From Candidatus Omnitrophota bacterium (GTDB lineage Bacteria > Omnitrophota > Gorgyraeia > 2-02-FULL-51-18), in the NCBI GenBank assembly GCA_022072175.1, contig JAJVIE010000003.1, forward strand, positions 838,001 through 902,000: 64,000 nucleotides of DNA. The letters run 5' to 3'. Each line of letters begins with the position of its first letter. Position 1 is the stretch's first letter. Position numbers and translations under genes: made by a program. Positions 9,444 through 19,089 of the stretch are shown piece by piece. Below the pieces are notes generated by a model. The model worked only from the letters and a program-made list of their open reading frames with translations, did no database searches and was not told the origin of the DNA.

Positions 9444-10147
9444 GACACGCTCCCGGACCGACGCGCTGAGTAAAACGTATAGAAATCCAAATCCGCCTTC
9501 GTTGTGATCTTGATGTTCGAGGGACCGGACCGCGTGATCCTGATCCGCTTGCCCGTACCGTCGAACAGAGCCGCTTCGTCCGTACACGTAAGAGCCTTGG
9601 GACCGAGCCGGCTGTATCGACCCATCAGATCCCGAACTTTGAAGATCTGCGGTGTTTGAGCCAGATACAACCGGCTGCGGTCCTCGGTCCCCTGCACGCG
9701 GAGCCCCTTAGGATCCGAGCGCTTGACCGTCGCATGGCACGGTTGCGCGAGGATCGCGGCGCCATACCGCCGCGCATCACGGATACAACGGCGCACGGTG
9801 GGCGGATCCACCAATGGCCTGGCCGCATCGTGAACGGCGACCCAGCCCCGGCGTGACGATCGAGGAAGAGACTCCAGGCCCCGCAGGACCGATTCGGCGC
9901 GGGTCCGGCCACCGGCGACGACGCGCGCCCGGCTCAGACCGAAGCTCTTCAGGAGACGACTTACGACCTCGATGCGGGCGGCCTCAACGGGCACCACGAC
10001 CGGATCAAATGCATACGCTTTGCTCAGGCGCTCGAGCGTCAGCACCAAGAGCGCGCGCCCCCGACCGAGACGCGCGAGGGTCTTGGGGACGCGAGAGCCG
10101 AAGCGTCTGCCCTGACCCGCCGCCGGCACGATGAGCGCGACGCTCAT
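9440..10147 (-). CDS. ispD: 2-C-methyl-D-erythritol 4-phosphate cytidylyltransferase
   Basis: Third MEP-pathway enzyme, 235 aa, transferring CMP from CTP. The CTP-binding motif PAAGQGRRFGSRVPK is at residues 8-22 and VAVHDAARPLV is the substrate-site motif. TQTPQIF appears as AQTPQIF. Immediately upstream, with 1 nt spacing, is the PIN-TRAM gene, the same neighbourhood as yacL-ispD-ispF of Bacillus. Confidence 0.95.
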   Translation of the reverse strand: MSVALIVPAAGQGRRFGSRVPKTLARLGRGRALLVLTLERLSKAYAFDPVVVPVEAARIEVVSRLLKSFGLSRARVVAGGRTRAESVLRGLESLPRSSRRGWVAVHDAARPLVDPPTVRRCIRDARRYGAAILAQPCHATVKRSDPKGLRVQGTEDRSRLYLAQTPQIFKVRDLMGRYSRLGPKALTCTDEAALFDGTGKRIRITRSGPSNIKITTKADLDFYTFYSARRSGSVS

Positions 10148-10148
10148 C

Positions 10149-11171
10149 TCAAGACCGGCCGTCCGGACGCTGTTCGCCCTCCAGGCGCGCGAAGATCATC
10201 CGCCCTGCGGCTGTCTGTAGGACGGAGGTCACGCACACGCGGGGCGTACTGCCCAAGGAGCGGCGTCCGTTGTCGACGACGACCATCGTGCCGTCCTCGA
10301 GATATCCGACGGCTTGGTTGTATTCTTTACCCTCTTTGACCAGACGGACCTCGAACGTCTCCCCGGGAAGCACCACGGGCCTCAGCGCGTTGGCCAGGTC
10401 GTTGATGTTGAGGATGGAGACGCCCTGCAGCTCCGCGACCTTATTGAGGTTGAAATCCGTCGTGAGGACCCTCCCGCCGAGCAGCTTGGCGAGCTTGACG
10501 ATCTTGTCGTCGACACCGGTGGTCGCCGGAAAGTCCTCCTCATGGATACGCACCACGATGTGGGCGCTCTTGCGGAGCTTGTTGAGCACGTCCAGTCCGC
10601 GGCGGCCGCGCGCCCGGCGCAACGGGTCCTGCGAATCGGCGATCTGATGGAGCTCCTTGAGCACGAAGCGGGGCACGACCAGATTGCCTTCGAGGAACTT
10701 GGTCTGACAGATATCCAGGACGCGCCCGTCGACGATGGCGCTGGTGTCCAGGATCACGATATCGTCCTTCTGGTCGCGCCGCTCGAACTTCACGTACGGC
10801 ACGATGATGTTGAACTCGTCCCTGCCGCGCATCGACAGCACCATGCCCAGATAGCCGAGCACCAGCACGATGATGAGCTTGATCACCGACGCCGTGCCCG
10901 GCTCGAGCTCCGGGATCAGGTCCACGGCGCCCGATACGAAATGCGAGACGATCAGCGCGAGGATGAGCCCGAACACCGCCGCGGACAGTCCGCGCAGGGA
11001 CACCCGGCCCAACCCGCTCTCGAGCAGGATGACCCCCAGGGCCAGACCCGCCCCGGCGCAGGCGCCGATCAACCCCCAGGCCGCGCCGTACAGATTGAGC
11101 TCACTGCCGAGCTGAAAACCCAGGGTCGTGCTCAGCAGGACGAACAGCGTACGTATGAATCCAAAGGTCAT
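10149..11171 (-). CDS. PIN and TRAM domain membrane protein (YacL family)
   Basis: 340-aa protein with four N-terminal membrane helices (about residues 5-25, 30-50, 60-80, 93-112). A cytoplasmic PIN nuclease domain follows, whose acidic residues show in ILDTSAIVDGR, VLKEL, TGVDDKIVKLA and LTTDFNLN. A C-terminal TRAM domain (about 275-330) is predicted to bind RNA. The family (B. subtilis YacL) is widespread in Firmicutes and other phyla; its RNA target is unknown. It precedes ispD by 1 nt. Confidence 0.9.
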   Translation of the reverse strand: MTFGFIRTLFVLLSTTLGFQLGSELNLYGAAWGLIGACAGAGLALGVILLESGLGRVSLRGLSAAVFGLILALIVSHFVSGAVDLIPELEPGTASVIKLIIVLVLGYLGMVLSMRGRDEFNIIVPYVKFERRDQKDDIVILDTSAIVDGRVLDICQTKFLEGNLVVPRFVLKELHQIADSQDPLRRARGRRGLDVLNKLRKSAHIVVRIHEEDFPATTGVDDKIVKLAKLLGGRVLTTDFNLNKVAELQGVSILNINDLANALRPVVLPGETFEVRLVKEGKEYNQAVGYLEDGTMVVVDNGRRSLGSTPRVCVTSVLQTAAGRMIFARLEGEQRPDGRS

Positions 11172-11184
11172 GGTCTGTCGCGCC

Positions 11185-11940
11185 TCAGCTTTTCTTGAGC
11201 AGTTTCCACGGGTTCTTCTTGATCTCCTTCACGAACGCCTCGAGCTCCTTGGCGATCGTGTCGTCCTTGAGCAGTTTGCCGACGGTGCCCTCCCCGTCAC
11301 GCAGGCGACCCAGGACGATGCGCGCCGACCGCGCGGCGTCCTTGAGGTCCGCGCTGGCTTCCTTGAGGTCCGTGATGACCGTCTCGGCACTGCCGAAGGT
11401 CCCCTCGGCCTTGACGAAGGTGTTGCGGACGGAGTCCTTGAACTGCTCTTCGGCCACCACCTCGTTGATGCTGTCCACGGCCTTCTCCAGCTTCTGGATC
11501 AGACGCCCGCCCGACTCGGAGATGCGCTCCATGGACATCGGGGTCTTGCCTCCGAGCACCCCTCCGTCACCGACCGGCTTGGCGCCCGCCGTGCCCGGCA
11601 GGACCTCGATGTATTTCTCGCCGAGGATGCCCAGACTGCTGATGCGGGACTCGGCGTCATCCTCGATATAGACGCCCTGCTCGACCCAGGTGACGACCTC
11701 GACCTGCGTCCGAGACTCTTCGTTGCGGATGACGCGAACCTGTTTGACCTGCCCGACGTTGACGCCGGCCAGACGAACGGGCGAGCCGGGATCGATGCCG
11801 CTGACGGAGTCGAAGATCATGCGGACCGTGTACCCCGGTTTCGTCGTGAAATCCCCGGCCTTGATCACCAGCACGCCGAGGACCCCCGCCGCGACGATCA
11901 CGAACAGACCGACCCTGAACTCCAGACCCGCTTTTTTCAT
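11185..11940 (-). CDS. mlaD: MlaD-like MCE domain protein
   Basis: Substrate-binding subunit of an MlaFED-type phospholipid transporter. The 251-aa product has one N-terminal anchor helix (FRVGLFVIVAAGVLGVLVI, residues 9-27), a single MCE beta-barrel domain (about residues 35-120; FDSVSGIDPGSPVRLAGVNVG is its signature start, split here by no gap), then a long helical tail (about 120-245) in the periplasm. The start ATG overlaps the mlaF end by 4 nt. In Mla systems MCE hexamers form a hydrophobic tunnel above the ABC core. Confidence 0.92.
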   Translation of the reverse strand: MKKAGLEFRVGLFVIVAAGVLGVLVIKAGDFTTKPGYTVRMIFDSVSGIDPGSPVRLAGVNVGQVKQVRVIRNEESRTQVEVVTWVEQGVYIEDDAESRISSLGILGEKYIEVLPGTAGAKPVGDGGVLGGKTPMSMERISESGGRLIQKLEKAVDSINEVVAEEQFKDSVRNTFVKAEGTFGSAETVITDLKEASADLKDAARSARIVLGRLRDGEGTVGKLLKDDTIAKELEAFVKEIKKNPWKLLKKS

Positions 11941-12734
11941 CCTTCGTTCTCCCTCTGGCTCGTCGCGCGAGCGGTGATACCGGCATCGGTGATCGGCCCT
12001 TTGGCCGAACCCGTAATGAACTGTCTGACGATGGGGTCCTGCGTATCCCGGATCTCGGCGGGCAAACCGGATACCAGGATGCGGCCATGGTACATCATGG
12101 CCATCCGCGTGCCGATCTTGTAGGCGCTGGTCATGTCATGCGTGACCGCTACGGAGGTGACCTTGAGGCGGTCGTGCAGGCTGATGATGAGATCGTTGAT
12201 GGCGTCGGCCATGATCGGATCGAGCCCGGTCGTAGGCTCATCGTACAGCAGGATCTCCGGGCGCATGCAGATCGCCCGGGCGAGCGCCACGCGCTTCTTC
12301 ATGCCGCCGGACAGCTCCGAGGGTTTGAGGTCCTGGATCCCCTTGAGACCGACCAGCTCCAGCGCCTCCTCGGCGCGCTCACGCACCGATCGCGGACTGA
12401 GGTCCGTATGCTCGATGAGGTTGAACCCCACGTTCTCGCCGACCGTCAGGGAATCGAAGAGCGCCGCGCCCTGGAAGAGCATCCCGAAGCGCATCCTCAA
12501 CCGGTGCTTCTCCTTGGTGCTCAACGACCAGATGTCCTTGCCGTCGATACGCACATGCCCGGCATCCGGGCGGATGAGACCGATCAGATGCTTGAGCAGC
12601 ACGCTCTTGCCGCAACCGGAGCGCCCGATGATGACCAGTGTCTCGCCCTTCTCGATCGTCAGGTCCATCTGGTCCAGGACCAGACGTCCGCCGAAGGACT
12701 TGTTGACCCGTTGCACCTCGATCATCGATGCCAT
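11937..12734 (-). CDS. mlaF: Mla-type ABC transporter ATP-binding protein
   Basis: 265-aa ATPase powering phospholipid transport. Walker A is GRSGCGKS (about residues 38-45), signature LSGGMKKR with the Mla-type M/K following GG, Walker B ILLYDEPTTGLDP, and the H-loop AVTHDMTSA. The order mlaE-mlaF-mlaD with short spacing supports a complete inner-membrane complex. No STAS subunit (MlaB) and no periplasmic carrier (MlaC) lie next to it. Confidence 0.93.
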   Translation of the reverse strand: MASMIEVQRVNKSFGGRLVLDQMDLTIEKGETLVIIGRSGCGKSVLLKHLIGLIRPDAGHVRIDGKDIWSLSTKEKHRLRMRFGMLFQGAALFDSLTVGENVGFNLIEHTDLSPRSVRERAEEALELVGLKGIQDLKPSELSGGMKKRVALARAICMRPEILLYDEPTTGLDPIMADAINDLIISLHDRLKVTSVAVTHDMTSAYKIGTRMAMMYHGRILVSGLPAEIRDTQDPIVRQFITGSAKGPITDAGITARATSQRENEG

Positions 12735-12735
12735 G

Positions 12736-13515
12736 TCAGGTCACGAAGTAGAACAGCACCGTGAAGAACGCGTCCGCCGCGATGATCAGGATGAACGACG
12801 TCACGACGGCGCGCGTCGTAGCCGCCCCGACGCCCTCGGCGCCGCCCTCGACCCGCATCCCCTCATGGCAGGAGACGATGCAGATGATCGAGGCGAACAC
12901 CAGCGTCTTGAACAGGCCCGTGAAGATGTCCTTGAGCGCGAGCGCCTCGAACGTCATGCGCACGTAGAGCGCGTGGGACAGGTCGAGCTTGTAGACCGAC
13001 ACCAGATAGCCCCCGAACATGCCGATCGCATCGGCATAGATCGTCAGCACCGGGAGCATCAGAAAGAGCGCCAGGAAGCGCGGCGCGACCAGGTATTTGA
13101 CGGGAGCCGTTGCGAGCGTTTCCAGCGCGTCGATCTGCTCGGTGACCTTCATACTGCCGATCTCGGCCGCCATCGAGGCGCCGACACGTCCGGCCACGAC
13201 CAGCGCCGTGAGCACCGGACCGATCTCTCGGCAGATCGAGATCGCCACGAGGCTCGGGATGTACATCTCCGCGTTGACGCGCTGCATCTGGTAGGCGCTC
13301 TGGAAGGCCAGCACCACCCCGATGAAGAAGCTCGTCAGCGTCGCGATGGGCAAGGAGTCGACGCCGATGCGCACCATCTGCTCGATCCCCTGACGGTGCC
13401 GGAACGGAGGCACGAACAGCCAACCGAGCGTCTGCATGAACAGCAGGAAGGCTCCGCCCGCGAACTCCACCGCCCCGACCACCCGCGCACCCAGCCGGTC
13501 CAGCAACGCTTTCAC
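12736..13515 (-). CDS. mlaE: Mla-type ABC transporter permease
   Basis: Permease of 259 aa with five or six membrane helices and the MlaE-family elements FFIGVVLAFQ, EIGPVLTALVVAGRVGASMAAEIG and the ILMKVTEQIDAL-like loop (MKVTEQIDALE). The start is taken as GTG 13513-13515 because GACCGGAGGC sits just upstream and it follows the AsmA-like stop by 13 nt. The longer in-frame start at 13569 would overlap that gene by 41 nt and adds low-complexity sequence. Confidence 0.92.
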   Translation of the reverse strand: MKALLDRLGARVVGAVEFAGGAFLLFMQTLGWLFVPPFRHRQGIEQMVRIGVDSLPIATLTSFFIGVVLAFQSAYQMQRVNAEMYIPSLVAISICREIGPVLTALVVAGRVGASMAAEIGSMKVTEQIDALETLATAPVKYLVAPRFLALFLMLPVLTIYADAIGMFGGYLVSVYKLDLSHALYVRMTFEALALKDIFTGLFKTLVFASIICIVSCHEGMRVEGGAEGVGAATTRAVVTSFILIIAADAFFTVLFYFVT

Positions 13516-13528
13516 GCCACGCCTCCGG

Positions 13529-14974
13529 TCAAAAGTTCCACTTGCGCTCCACCCCGACGAACCGCTCATCCTCCTTGACCTCGAACTTCACCGACTCCTT
13601 GTTCGGCAGGCGATACTCGAAACCGACCCTCACATCGTCCCGGTCGAGCCGGGGATCGAAGGGGTCCCGGTTGGTCGGCTTGCGCACGAGGATGCCGGCC
13701 TGCTCGCCGAATCCTTTGCGCATCTGAAAGTCATTGCGGCGGAACGCGCCTTCGGCCCGCGTGAACTCCCACTCCCCCAGGATGACGGTATCCTGGGTGG
13801 CGCCGGCCAGCAGCTTCTCGTACGTGGAGACGCGAAGCAGGTCCGACGCTTCGACGGTCGCCTCCGGCAGACGCATGGCCTCACCGCTCTCGAGCACCAT
13901 CCTCGCGCTGGCTACGCGAAAGGTCGGGAACACGCCTTCGAGCTGCACATCCGCGGCCTTGAAGGACCGCGAGCCCATCCAGGTATCGTGCACGCGGACC
14001 CTCAGGTCCACCGACGGAGCCACCGGGTAGCCTTGCACGTGAGCCTCCAGGTCCAGCCGGCCGGGCAGACCCTCCCCCGCGGCGGACTTGAAGAAAGGCG
14101 CCAGATTGTCGATCGGATAGTCGGAGGCGGCGATCACCATGTCCATGTCGTATGTGTCACGCAGGTCCATGTGCCCCGCGATGTACAGACCCCCCAGCGC
14201 GGACGTCGACAACACATCGAGACCCTCCTCGTCCAGGCGCAGGTCCATCTCGGACTCCTGCTTGAGCGGCGACCAGTTGACGACCGTACCCTGCGTGGAC
14301 AGCCGGCCCTCCACGACGCTCGTCCCGCCGAACACACCGCGGTGATACTGCCCCTCGAGCACCAGCGTCGTGGAAACGTCCGAACCCATCACGTCCACAT
14401 GATCGAACGGCACCTCGATCCGAAAATTGCGCCCATCCACGTCCAGCGCGATCCCCTTGAGGTCCTTGCGCCCCATGCCGATACTGACCTCGGCGTCCGG
14501 CGCCGTCAGCCTCAGGCGGCCGCGGGAGGACTGCATCCACTCGCTCAGCCGGTCCAAGAGCGGGATCTTGGGACGGCGCAGACCGATATGCGGACGCCAC
14601 CACAACCGCGCGCCCCTCACCTCCACCGACAGGTCCGGCGACGGGCTCTTGGACAAGAGGTCCAAGATCGGATAGCGCAGCACGAGCTCTTCGACGCGCA
14701 GGATCTCAGAGCCGGTACCGGCAAGGTCCGGGTCCGAGAGCGTGAGCCCCGCGATACGGACGGTTCCGCTCCAGGACGCCTGGACCTCGCCGAGATGAAG
14801 CTCGAGATCCGTCTCCTGGAGGAACAGCCTTTCGATCGCCAGGATCGCCTCCGAGGCCAGACGCTCTTTTTGGCGCCAGCCGGTGAGCACGATCAGGCCC
14901 AGGACCGACAGGAGGACGGCCGCGCGGATGATCCTGCGGCGAAGCTTGGTCCGCTGGTCCAGACGAGCCTTCAT
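13529..14974 (-). CDS. AsmA/TamB-like envelope protein
   Basis: 481-aa protein with a basic N-terminus and one membrane anchor (residues about 16-33), followed by an almost entirely beta-rich periplasmic region of alternating polar and hydrophobic residues. Features such as LHLGEVQASWSGTVRIAGL, VRGARLWW and repeated short strands resemble AsmA/TamB bridge proteins that carry lipids between membranes. The C-terminal stretch with KSVKFEVKEDERFVGVERKW resembles the end of TamB-like domains. It sits 13 nt before mlaE and just after clpC, so a role in lipid transport together with MlaEFD is a reasonable inference. Family assignment rests on general pattern only. Confidence 0.6.
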   Translation of the reverse strand: MKARLDQRTKLRRRIIRAAVLLSVLGLIVLTGWRQKERLASEAILAIERLFLQETDLELHLGEVQASWSGTVRIAGLTLSDPDLAGTGSEILRVEELVLRYPILDLLSKSPSPDLSVEVRGARLWWRPHIGLRRPKIPLLDRLSEWMQSSRGRLRLTAPDAEVSIGMGRKDLKGIALDVDGRNFRIEVPFDHVDVMGSDVSTTLVLEGQYHRGVFGGTSVVEGRLSTQGTVVNWSPLKQESEMDLRLDEEGLDVLSTSALGGLYIAGHMDLRDTYDMDMVIAASDYPIDNLAPFFKSAAGEGLPGRLDLEAHVQGYPVAPSVDLRVRVHDTWMGSRSFKAADVQLEGVFPTFRVASARMVLESGEAMRLPEATVEASDLLRVSTYEKLLAGATQDTVILGEWEFTRAEGAFRRNDFQMRKGFGEQAGILVRKPTNRDPFDPRLDRDDVRVGFEYRLPNKESVKFEVKEDERFVGVERKWNF

Positions 14975-14987
14975 GCGTACGGTTCGC

Positions 14988-17447
14988 TCAGACCGGAGCG
15001 CCCTGCTCGAACGCCAGGTGCTCCTCGTCCTTCACCGACACGCGGATCGGCTCGTTGGGCCGCACACGCTTGAGGATGAGCTCTTCGGCGATCGGGTCCT
15101 CCAGATAGCGCTGCACGGTCCGCTTGAGCGGGCGGGCGCCGTACATGAGGTCGAAACCCTTGTTGATGAGGAACTCCTTGGCCTTGGGGTCGAGCTCGAT
15201 GGTGATCCCGCGCTCCTTGAGCCTGGCCCGGAGACCGTCGACCTCGATGTCGATGATCCGCTCGAGGTTCTCGCGGTTGAGCTTCTGGAAGACCACGATG
15301 TCATCGACGCGGTTGATGAACTCCGGCTTGAAGGTCTTCTTGACCTCCTCCATGAGCCTGAACTTCATGTCCTTGTAGTCACCGCTCGACTCGGCGTTCT
15401 TGAAACCGATGCTCCCCTGTTTCTTGAGCAGGTCCGCGCCGATATTGGAGGTCATGATGATCAGCGCGTTACGGAAATCGACCTTGCGCCCGAGCGAATC
15501 GGTCAACCGCCCCTCCTCCAGCACCTGCAGGAGCATGTTGAAGACGTCCGGATGCGCTTTCTCGATCTCGTCGAGCAGCACGATGCAGTACGGCCGGCGA
15601 CGAACGCGCTCAGTGAGTTGACCGCCCTCCTCGTAGCCGACGTATCCCGGAGGAGCTCCGACCAGACGCGAGACGTTGAACTTCTCCATGTACTCGGACA
15701 TGTCGAACGTGATCAGCGCGTTCTCGTCGTTGAAGAGGAACTCCGCCAGGGCGCGCGCGAGCAGGGTCTTACCCACGCCCGTGGGTCCGAGGAAGATGAA
15801 CGATCCGATCGGACGCCTCGGGTCCTTGAGTCCCGCCCGCGAACGGCGGATCGCGTGCGCGATCGCCTCGATGGCCTCCTCCTGACCGACGACCCGCTTG
15901 TGCAGTTCGTCCTCGATGCGCATGAGCCGCGAGGATTCCTTCTCCTCCAGACGCGCGATCGGGATGCCGGTCAGCTTGGCGACGATACGGGCGATGTCCT
16001 CCTCGCCGATCTCAAGCTCGATCTTGGAGCGGCTTTCGGTCCACTCCTTCTTCGTCTTGTCGAGCAGGCGCCTGAGCTCGCGCTCCTGATCGCGGAGAGC
16101 GGCGGCTTTCTCGAAGTCCTGGCTCTTGATCGTGTCCTCCTTGTCGCGCTTGAGCAGCTCCAAGCGCTTCTCGAGGTCCTTGACCTCCGCGGGAGGCGTG
16201 TGCGTGGACAGACGCGCGAACGCTCCGGCTTCATCGATGATGTCGATGGCCTTGTCGGGCAGGAAGCGCCCCGCGATGTACCGGTCGGACAGCTTGGCGG
16301 CGGCCTCGACGGCGGCATCGAGGATCTTGACCTTGTGGTGCGCCTCGTACTTGTCGCGCAGGCCGCGCAGGATCTGCACGGTCTCCTCGACCGAGGGCGG
16401 GTCGACCATGATGGTCTGGAACCTCCGCTCGAGCGCCGAGTCCTTCTCGATGTACTTGCGATACTCGTCGAGCGTGGTCGCTCCGATGCACTGGATCTCG
16501 CCGCGGGCCAGGGCGGGCTTCAGGATGTTGGAGGCGTCGATGGCGCCCTCGGCTCCGCCGGCGCCGACGATCGTGTGCAGCTCGTCGATGAAGAGGATGA
16601 TGTTCTCCGAGCGCTTGATCTCGTCCATAACGGCCTTGATGCGTTCCTCGAACTGCCCGCGGTACTTGGTGCCGGCCACCATCAGCGCCAGGTCCAGCGT
16701 GATGATGCGCTTGTTGCGCAGGATCTCGGGGACGTCACCGCTGACCACCTTCTGGGCCAGACCCTCGACGATCGCGGATTTACCCACACCGGCCTCTCCG
16801 AGCAGGACGGGATTGTTCTTGCGGCGGCGCGAGAGCGTCTGCATCACCCGGTCGATCTCGTCATCGCGGCCGATGACCGGATCGAGCTTCCCCTCCTTGC
16901 CCAGACGGGTGAGATCGCGCCCGAACGCGTCGAGGGCCGGCGTTTTGGTCTTGGAGACGGCGCCTCCCGGACCCTGGGGGTTCTGCGAGAACTGCTGCGA
17001 GCCGGGCGTGGTGGAGCCGAGGAGCTTGATGACCTCCTCGCGCACCTTCTCGAGATCGAGCCCCATGTTCATGAACACCTGGCTGGCGACGCCCTCACCC
17101 TCTCGGATGAGACCCAGGAGCAGATGCTCGGTGCCGATGTAGTTGTGCCCGAGCGAACGCGCCTCTTCCATCGCCAGTTCCATGACCTTCTTGGCCTTGG
17201 GCGTGAACGGCAGGTCGCCCGAGACCACCGTGGTGGGCCCGATCTGCACGAGCTTCTCGACCTCGAGGCGGATGTTGTTGAGGTTCATGCCCAGGCTCTG
17301 GAGCACGGCGGCGGCCACGCCCTCGCCCTCGCGCAGGAGACCCAGCAGGATGTGCTCCGTGCCGATGTAATCGTGGTTGAAACGCTTGGCCTCCTGTTTG
17401 GCCAGCAGGATCACCTTCCTGGCCCGCTCGGTGAACTTATTGAACAT
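14988..17447 (-). CDS. clpC: ATP-dependent Clp protease ATPase subunit ClpC
   Basis: AAA+ unfoldase of 819 aa feeding ClpP. It has two N-terminal Clp_N repeats (residues 1-145; [13 protein letters not shown] and [13 protein letters not shown]), D1 with Walker A GEAGVGKS (about 213), a UVR-containing middle domain ([14 protein letters not shown], about 430) typical of ClpC rather than ClpA, and D2 with GPTGVGKT (about 550). The ClpP-binding loop reads SIGF. ClpC in Firmicutes is activated by McsB/pArg or adaptors that bind the N and middle domains. A strong AAAAGGAGG site precedes the ATG. The 54-nt gap to mcsB holds a small GGGATCTCCC palindrome but no convincing promoter. Confidence 0.97.
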   Translation of the reverse strand: MFNKFTERARKVILLAKQEAKRFNHDYIGTEHILLGLLREGEGVAAAVLQSLGMNLNNIRLEVEKLVQIGPTTVVSGDLPFTPKAKKVMELAMEEARSLGHNYIGTEHLLLGLIREGEGVASQVFMNMGLDLEKVREEVIKLLGSTTPGSQQFSQNPQGPGGAVSKTKTPALDAFGRDLTRLGKEGKLDPVIGRDDEIDRVMQTLSRRRKNNPVLLGEAGVGKSAIVEGLAQKVVSGDVPEILRNKRIITLDLALMVAGTKYRGQFEERIKAVMDEIKRSENIILFIDELHTIVGAGGAEGAIDASNILKPALARGEIQCIGATTLDEYRKYIEKDSALERRFQTIMVDPPSVEETVQILRGLRDKYEAHHKVKILDAAVEAAAKLSDRYIAGRFLPDKAIDIIDEAGAFARLSTHTPPAEVKDLEKRLELLKRDKEDTIKSQDFEKAAALRDQERELRRLLDKTKKEWTESRSKIELEIGEEDIARIVAKLTGIPIARLEEKESSRLMRIEDELHKRVVGQEEAIEAIAHAIRRSRAGLKDPRRPIGSFIFLGPTGVGKTLLARALAEFLFNDENALITFDMSEYMEKFNVSRLVGAPPGYVGYEEGGQLTERVRRRPYCIVLLDEIEKAHPDVFNMLLQVLEEGRLTDSLGRKVDFRNALIIMTSNIGADLLKKQGSIGFKNAESSGDYKDMKFRLMEEVKKTFKPEFINRVDDIVVFQKLNRENLERIIDIEVDGLRARLKERGITIELDPKAKEFLINKGFDLMYGARPLKRTVQRYLEDPIAEELILKRVRPNEPIRVSVKDEEHLAFEQGAPV

Positions 17448-17501
17448 CGTCCGCCTCCTTTTGGATGTATGAATAATGACGTTCCGGGAGATCCCGCACG
17501 C

Positions 17502-18560
17502 TTACCGGCCTTCCAGACGCCGGCGGATCAGCGCGGCCCGCTTGACGTCCCTCTGGGCCGAGCTGAGCGAGCGCCCCTCGATCTTCTGCAAATGTGCGGG
17601 CTGGGTCAGGATGAAAAGCTCGTTGACCGCCCTGCGGTCGATGGAATCGATCAGCCCCATGTCCACGCCCAGACGGACCATGGACAGGAGGCCCAGCGTT
17701 TCCTTGGTGTTGATGATATGAGCGCTGCGCAGAGTGCCGTCGGCGCGGCAGATGCGGTCCTGCAAGAGCTCGCGGCTGTTCTTCATGAGCGTCCGTCGCG
17801 CGTTCTCCTCATGACCGATGACCTGGCGGATGATGCGGTCGAGGTTGTCGACGATGTCCTCTTCGGCGTGGCCGAGCGTGATCTGATTGGAGATCTGGAA
17901 GAAATTGCCCTCGGCCTCGGTCCCCTCTCCGTACAGGCCCCGGGCGGTCATGCCCAGCTTGGTGATGGCCTGCAGCACGCGGCTGATCTGCTTGGTCATC
18001 ACCAGGGCCGGCAGGTGCAGCATCACCGAGGCCCGCAGGCCCGTGCCGGTATTGGTCGGACAGGCGGTGAGATAGCCCCACTCCGGATGATAGGCGAACT
18101 GGGTGCGTTTGTGCACGGAGTCCTCCACGCGGCTGGCCACGCGCCAGCATTCCTGCAGGCTCAGGCCCGACTGCATGACCTGGATGCGCAGATGGTCCTC
18201 TTCGTTCACCATGACGCTGACGATCTCGCGGTCCCCGATGGCGACGGCCTTGTACTCGGGATGCACGATGTGCTCCCGGCTGATCAGGTGACGCTCGAGC
18301 AGCAACTGCTTGTCCACGTCATCGAGCTCCCCGATGCGCACGAAGAGGGCTCCCTTGAGCATGTCCGAGGACGCCAGCGTGGGCTCGAGAAGGTCCAGCG
18401 TCTCCTTCTCCTGCTTCTTGCTGGCCCAGTGGGAGAACGGCGTCTTCTCGAGATTGCGCGCGATGCGCGCGCGGGAGCTCATGACGATGTCGGAGTTCGG
18501 GCCGCTGCCGCGCAGCCACTCGCACGTCTGCTTGATGAGGTGCTCGACGGGGGAGCTCAT
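17502..18560 (-). CDS. mcsB: Protein-arginine kinase McsB
   Basis: ATP:guanido phosphotransferase homologue of 352 aa that phosphorylates arginine residues on proteins, marking them for ClpCP. The catalytic-loop motif CPTNTGTGLRAS, the NEEDHLR glutamates, the SSRARIARN nucleotide-binding arginines and GTEAEGNFFQISNQ are all present. The ATG at 18558-18560 overlaps the mcsA stop (ATGA); an in-frame extension further upstream lies inside mcsA. It forms the mcsA-mcsB-clpC operon core known from Firmicutes. Confidence 0.96.
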   Translation of the reverse strand: MSSPVEHLIKQTCEWLRGSGPNSDIVMSSRARIARNLEKTPFSHWASKKQEKETLDLLEPTLASSDMLKGALFVRIGELDDVDKQLLLERHLISREHIVHPEYKAVAIGDREIVSVMVNEEDHLRIQVMQSGLSLQECWRVASRVEDSVHKRTQFAYHPEWGYLTACPTNTGTGLRASVMLHLPALVMTKQISRVLQAITKLGMTARGLYGEGTEAEGNFFQISNQITLGHAEEDIVDNLDRIIRQVIGHEENARRTLMKNSRELLQDRICRADGTLRSAHIINTKETLGLLSMVRLGVDMGLIDSIDRRAVNELFILTQPAHLQKIEGRSLSSAQRDVKRAALIRRRLEGR

Positions 18561-19084
18561 GAACGAGGGTCCCTGAGCTTGCGCTCGAGCGACTTGATCT
18601 TGTCGCGGAGAGCGGCGGCTTCTTCGAACTCCTCCTTCTTGACGGCTTTCTGCAGCTCCTGCTTGGCGGCGTTGAGGTCGTCCTGGAGCTTGGAGAGGCT
18701 TTTCTGCTCCTTGAGCAGGCCCGGGGTCGGGGATTTGCCCATATGCTGGACGGCGCCGTGGATGCGCTTGAGCAGCGGCGCCAGGTTGGCCCGGAAAGCG
18801 TTGTAACAATCCCCGCAGCCCAGTCGGCCGATCTTCTTGAAATCCTCGTAGGCCATACCGCAGGAGGGGCACTTGACGCGACTGACGGCCGCCCCCTGCG
18901 CGGGCGCCGCGGCTTCGACGTCCGACAGGGCCGCCAGCAGATCCGCGATCCCGAAATGCTGTTCGGCGTCGGACCCCTTCTGCTTGGCGCACACCTCGCA
19001 GAGGTTCAGCTTGGTGATCTGCTCGTTGACGATCTCGGTCAGGTGGACCGTGGCTTTGAGCTTGCCGCACTCGTCGCAGAGCAT
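18557..19084 (-). CDS. mcsA: McsA, UVR-domain zinc protein activating McsB
   Basis: 175-aa partner of McsB. Four CxxC pairs (CDEC at 3-6, CEVC at 29-32, CPSC about 72-75, CGDC about 90-93) form two zinc knuckles, and a C-terminal UVR motif (KEEFEEAAALRDKIKSLE) follows a coiled coil. In Bacillus McsA stimulates McsB arginine kinase. No CtsR repressor is found next to it: ilvE lies directly upstream (5 nt), so control of this stress module must differ from the Firmicutes model or be elsewhere. Confidence 0.94.
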   Translation of the reverse strand: MLCDECGKLKATVHLTEIVNEQITKLNLCEVCAKQKGSDAEQHFGIADLLAALSDVEAAAPAQGAAVSRVKCPSCGMAYEDFKKIGRLGCGDCYNAFRANLAPLLKRIHGAVQHMGKSPTPGLLKEQKSLSKLQDDLNAAKQELQKAVKKEEFEEAAALRDKIKSLERKLRDPRS

Positions 19085-19089
19085 GGCGG

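Noticed and set aside
14883-18806. A plus-strand open frame of about 1300 codons opposite clpC and mcsB
   Set aside because: Antisense to two clearly homologous genes; product is low-complexity D/L/R/E sequence produced by GC-rich codon bias, with no domain.
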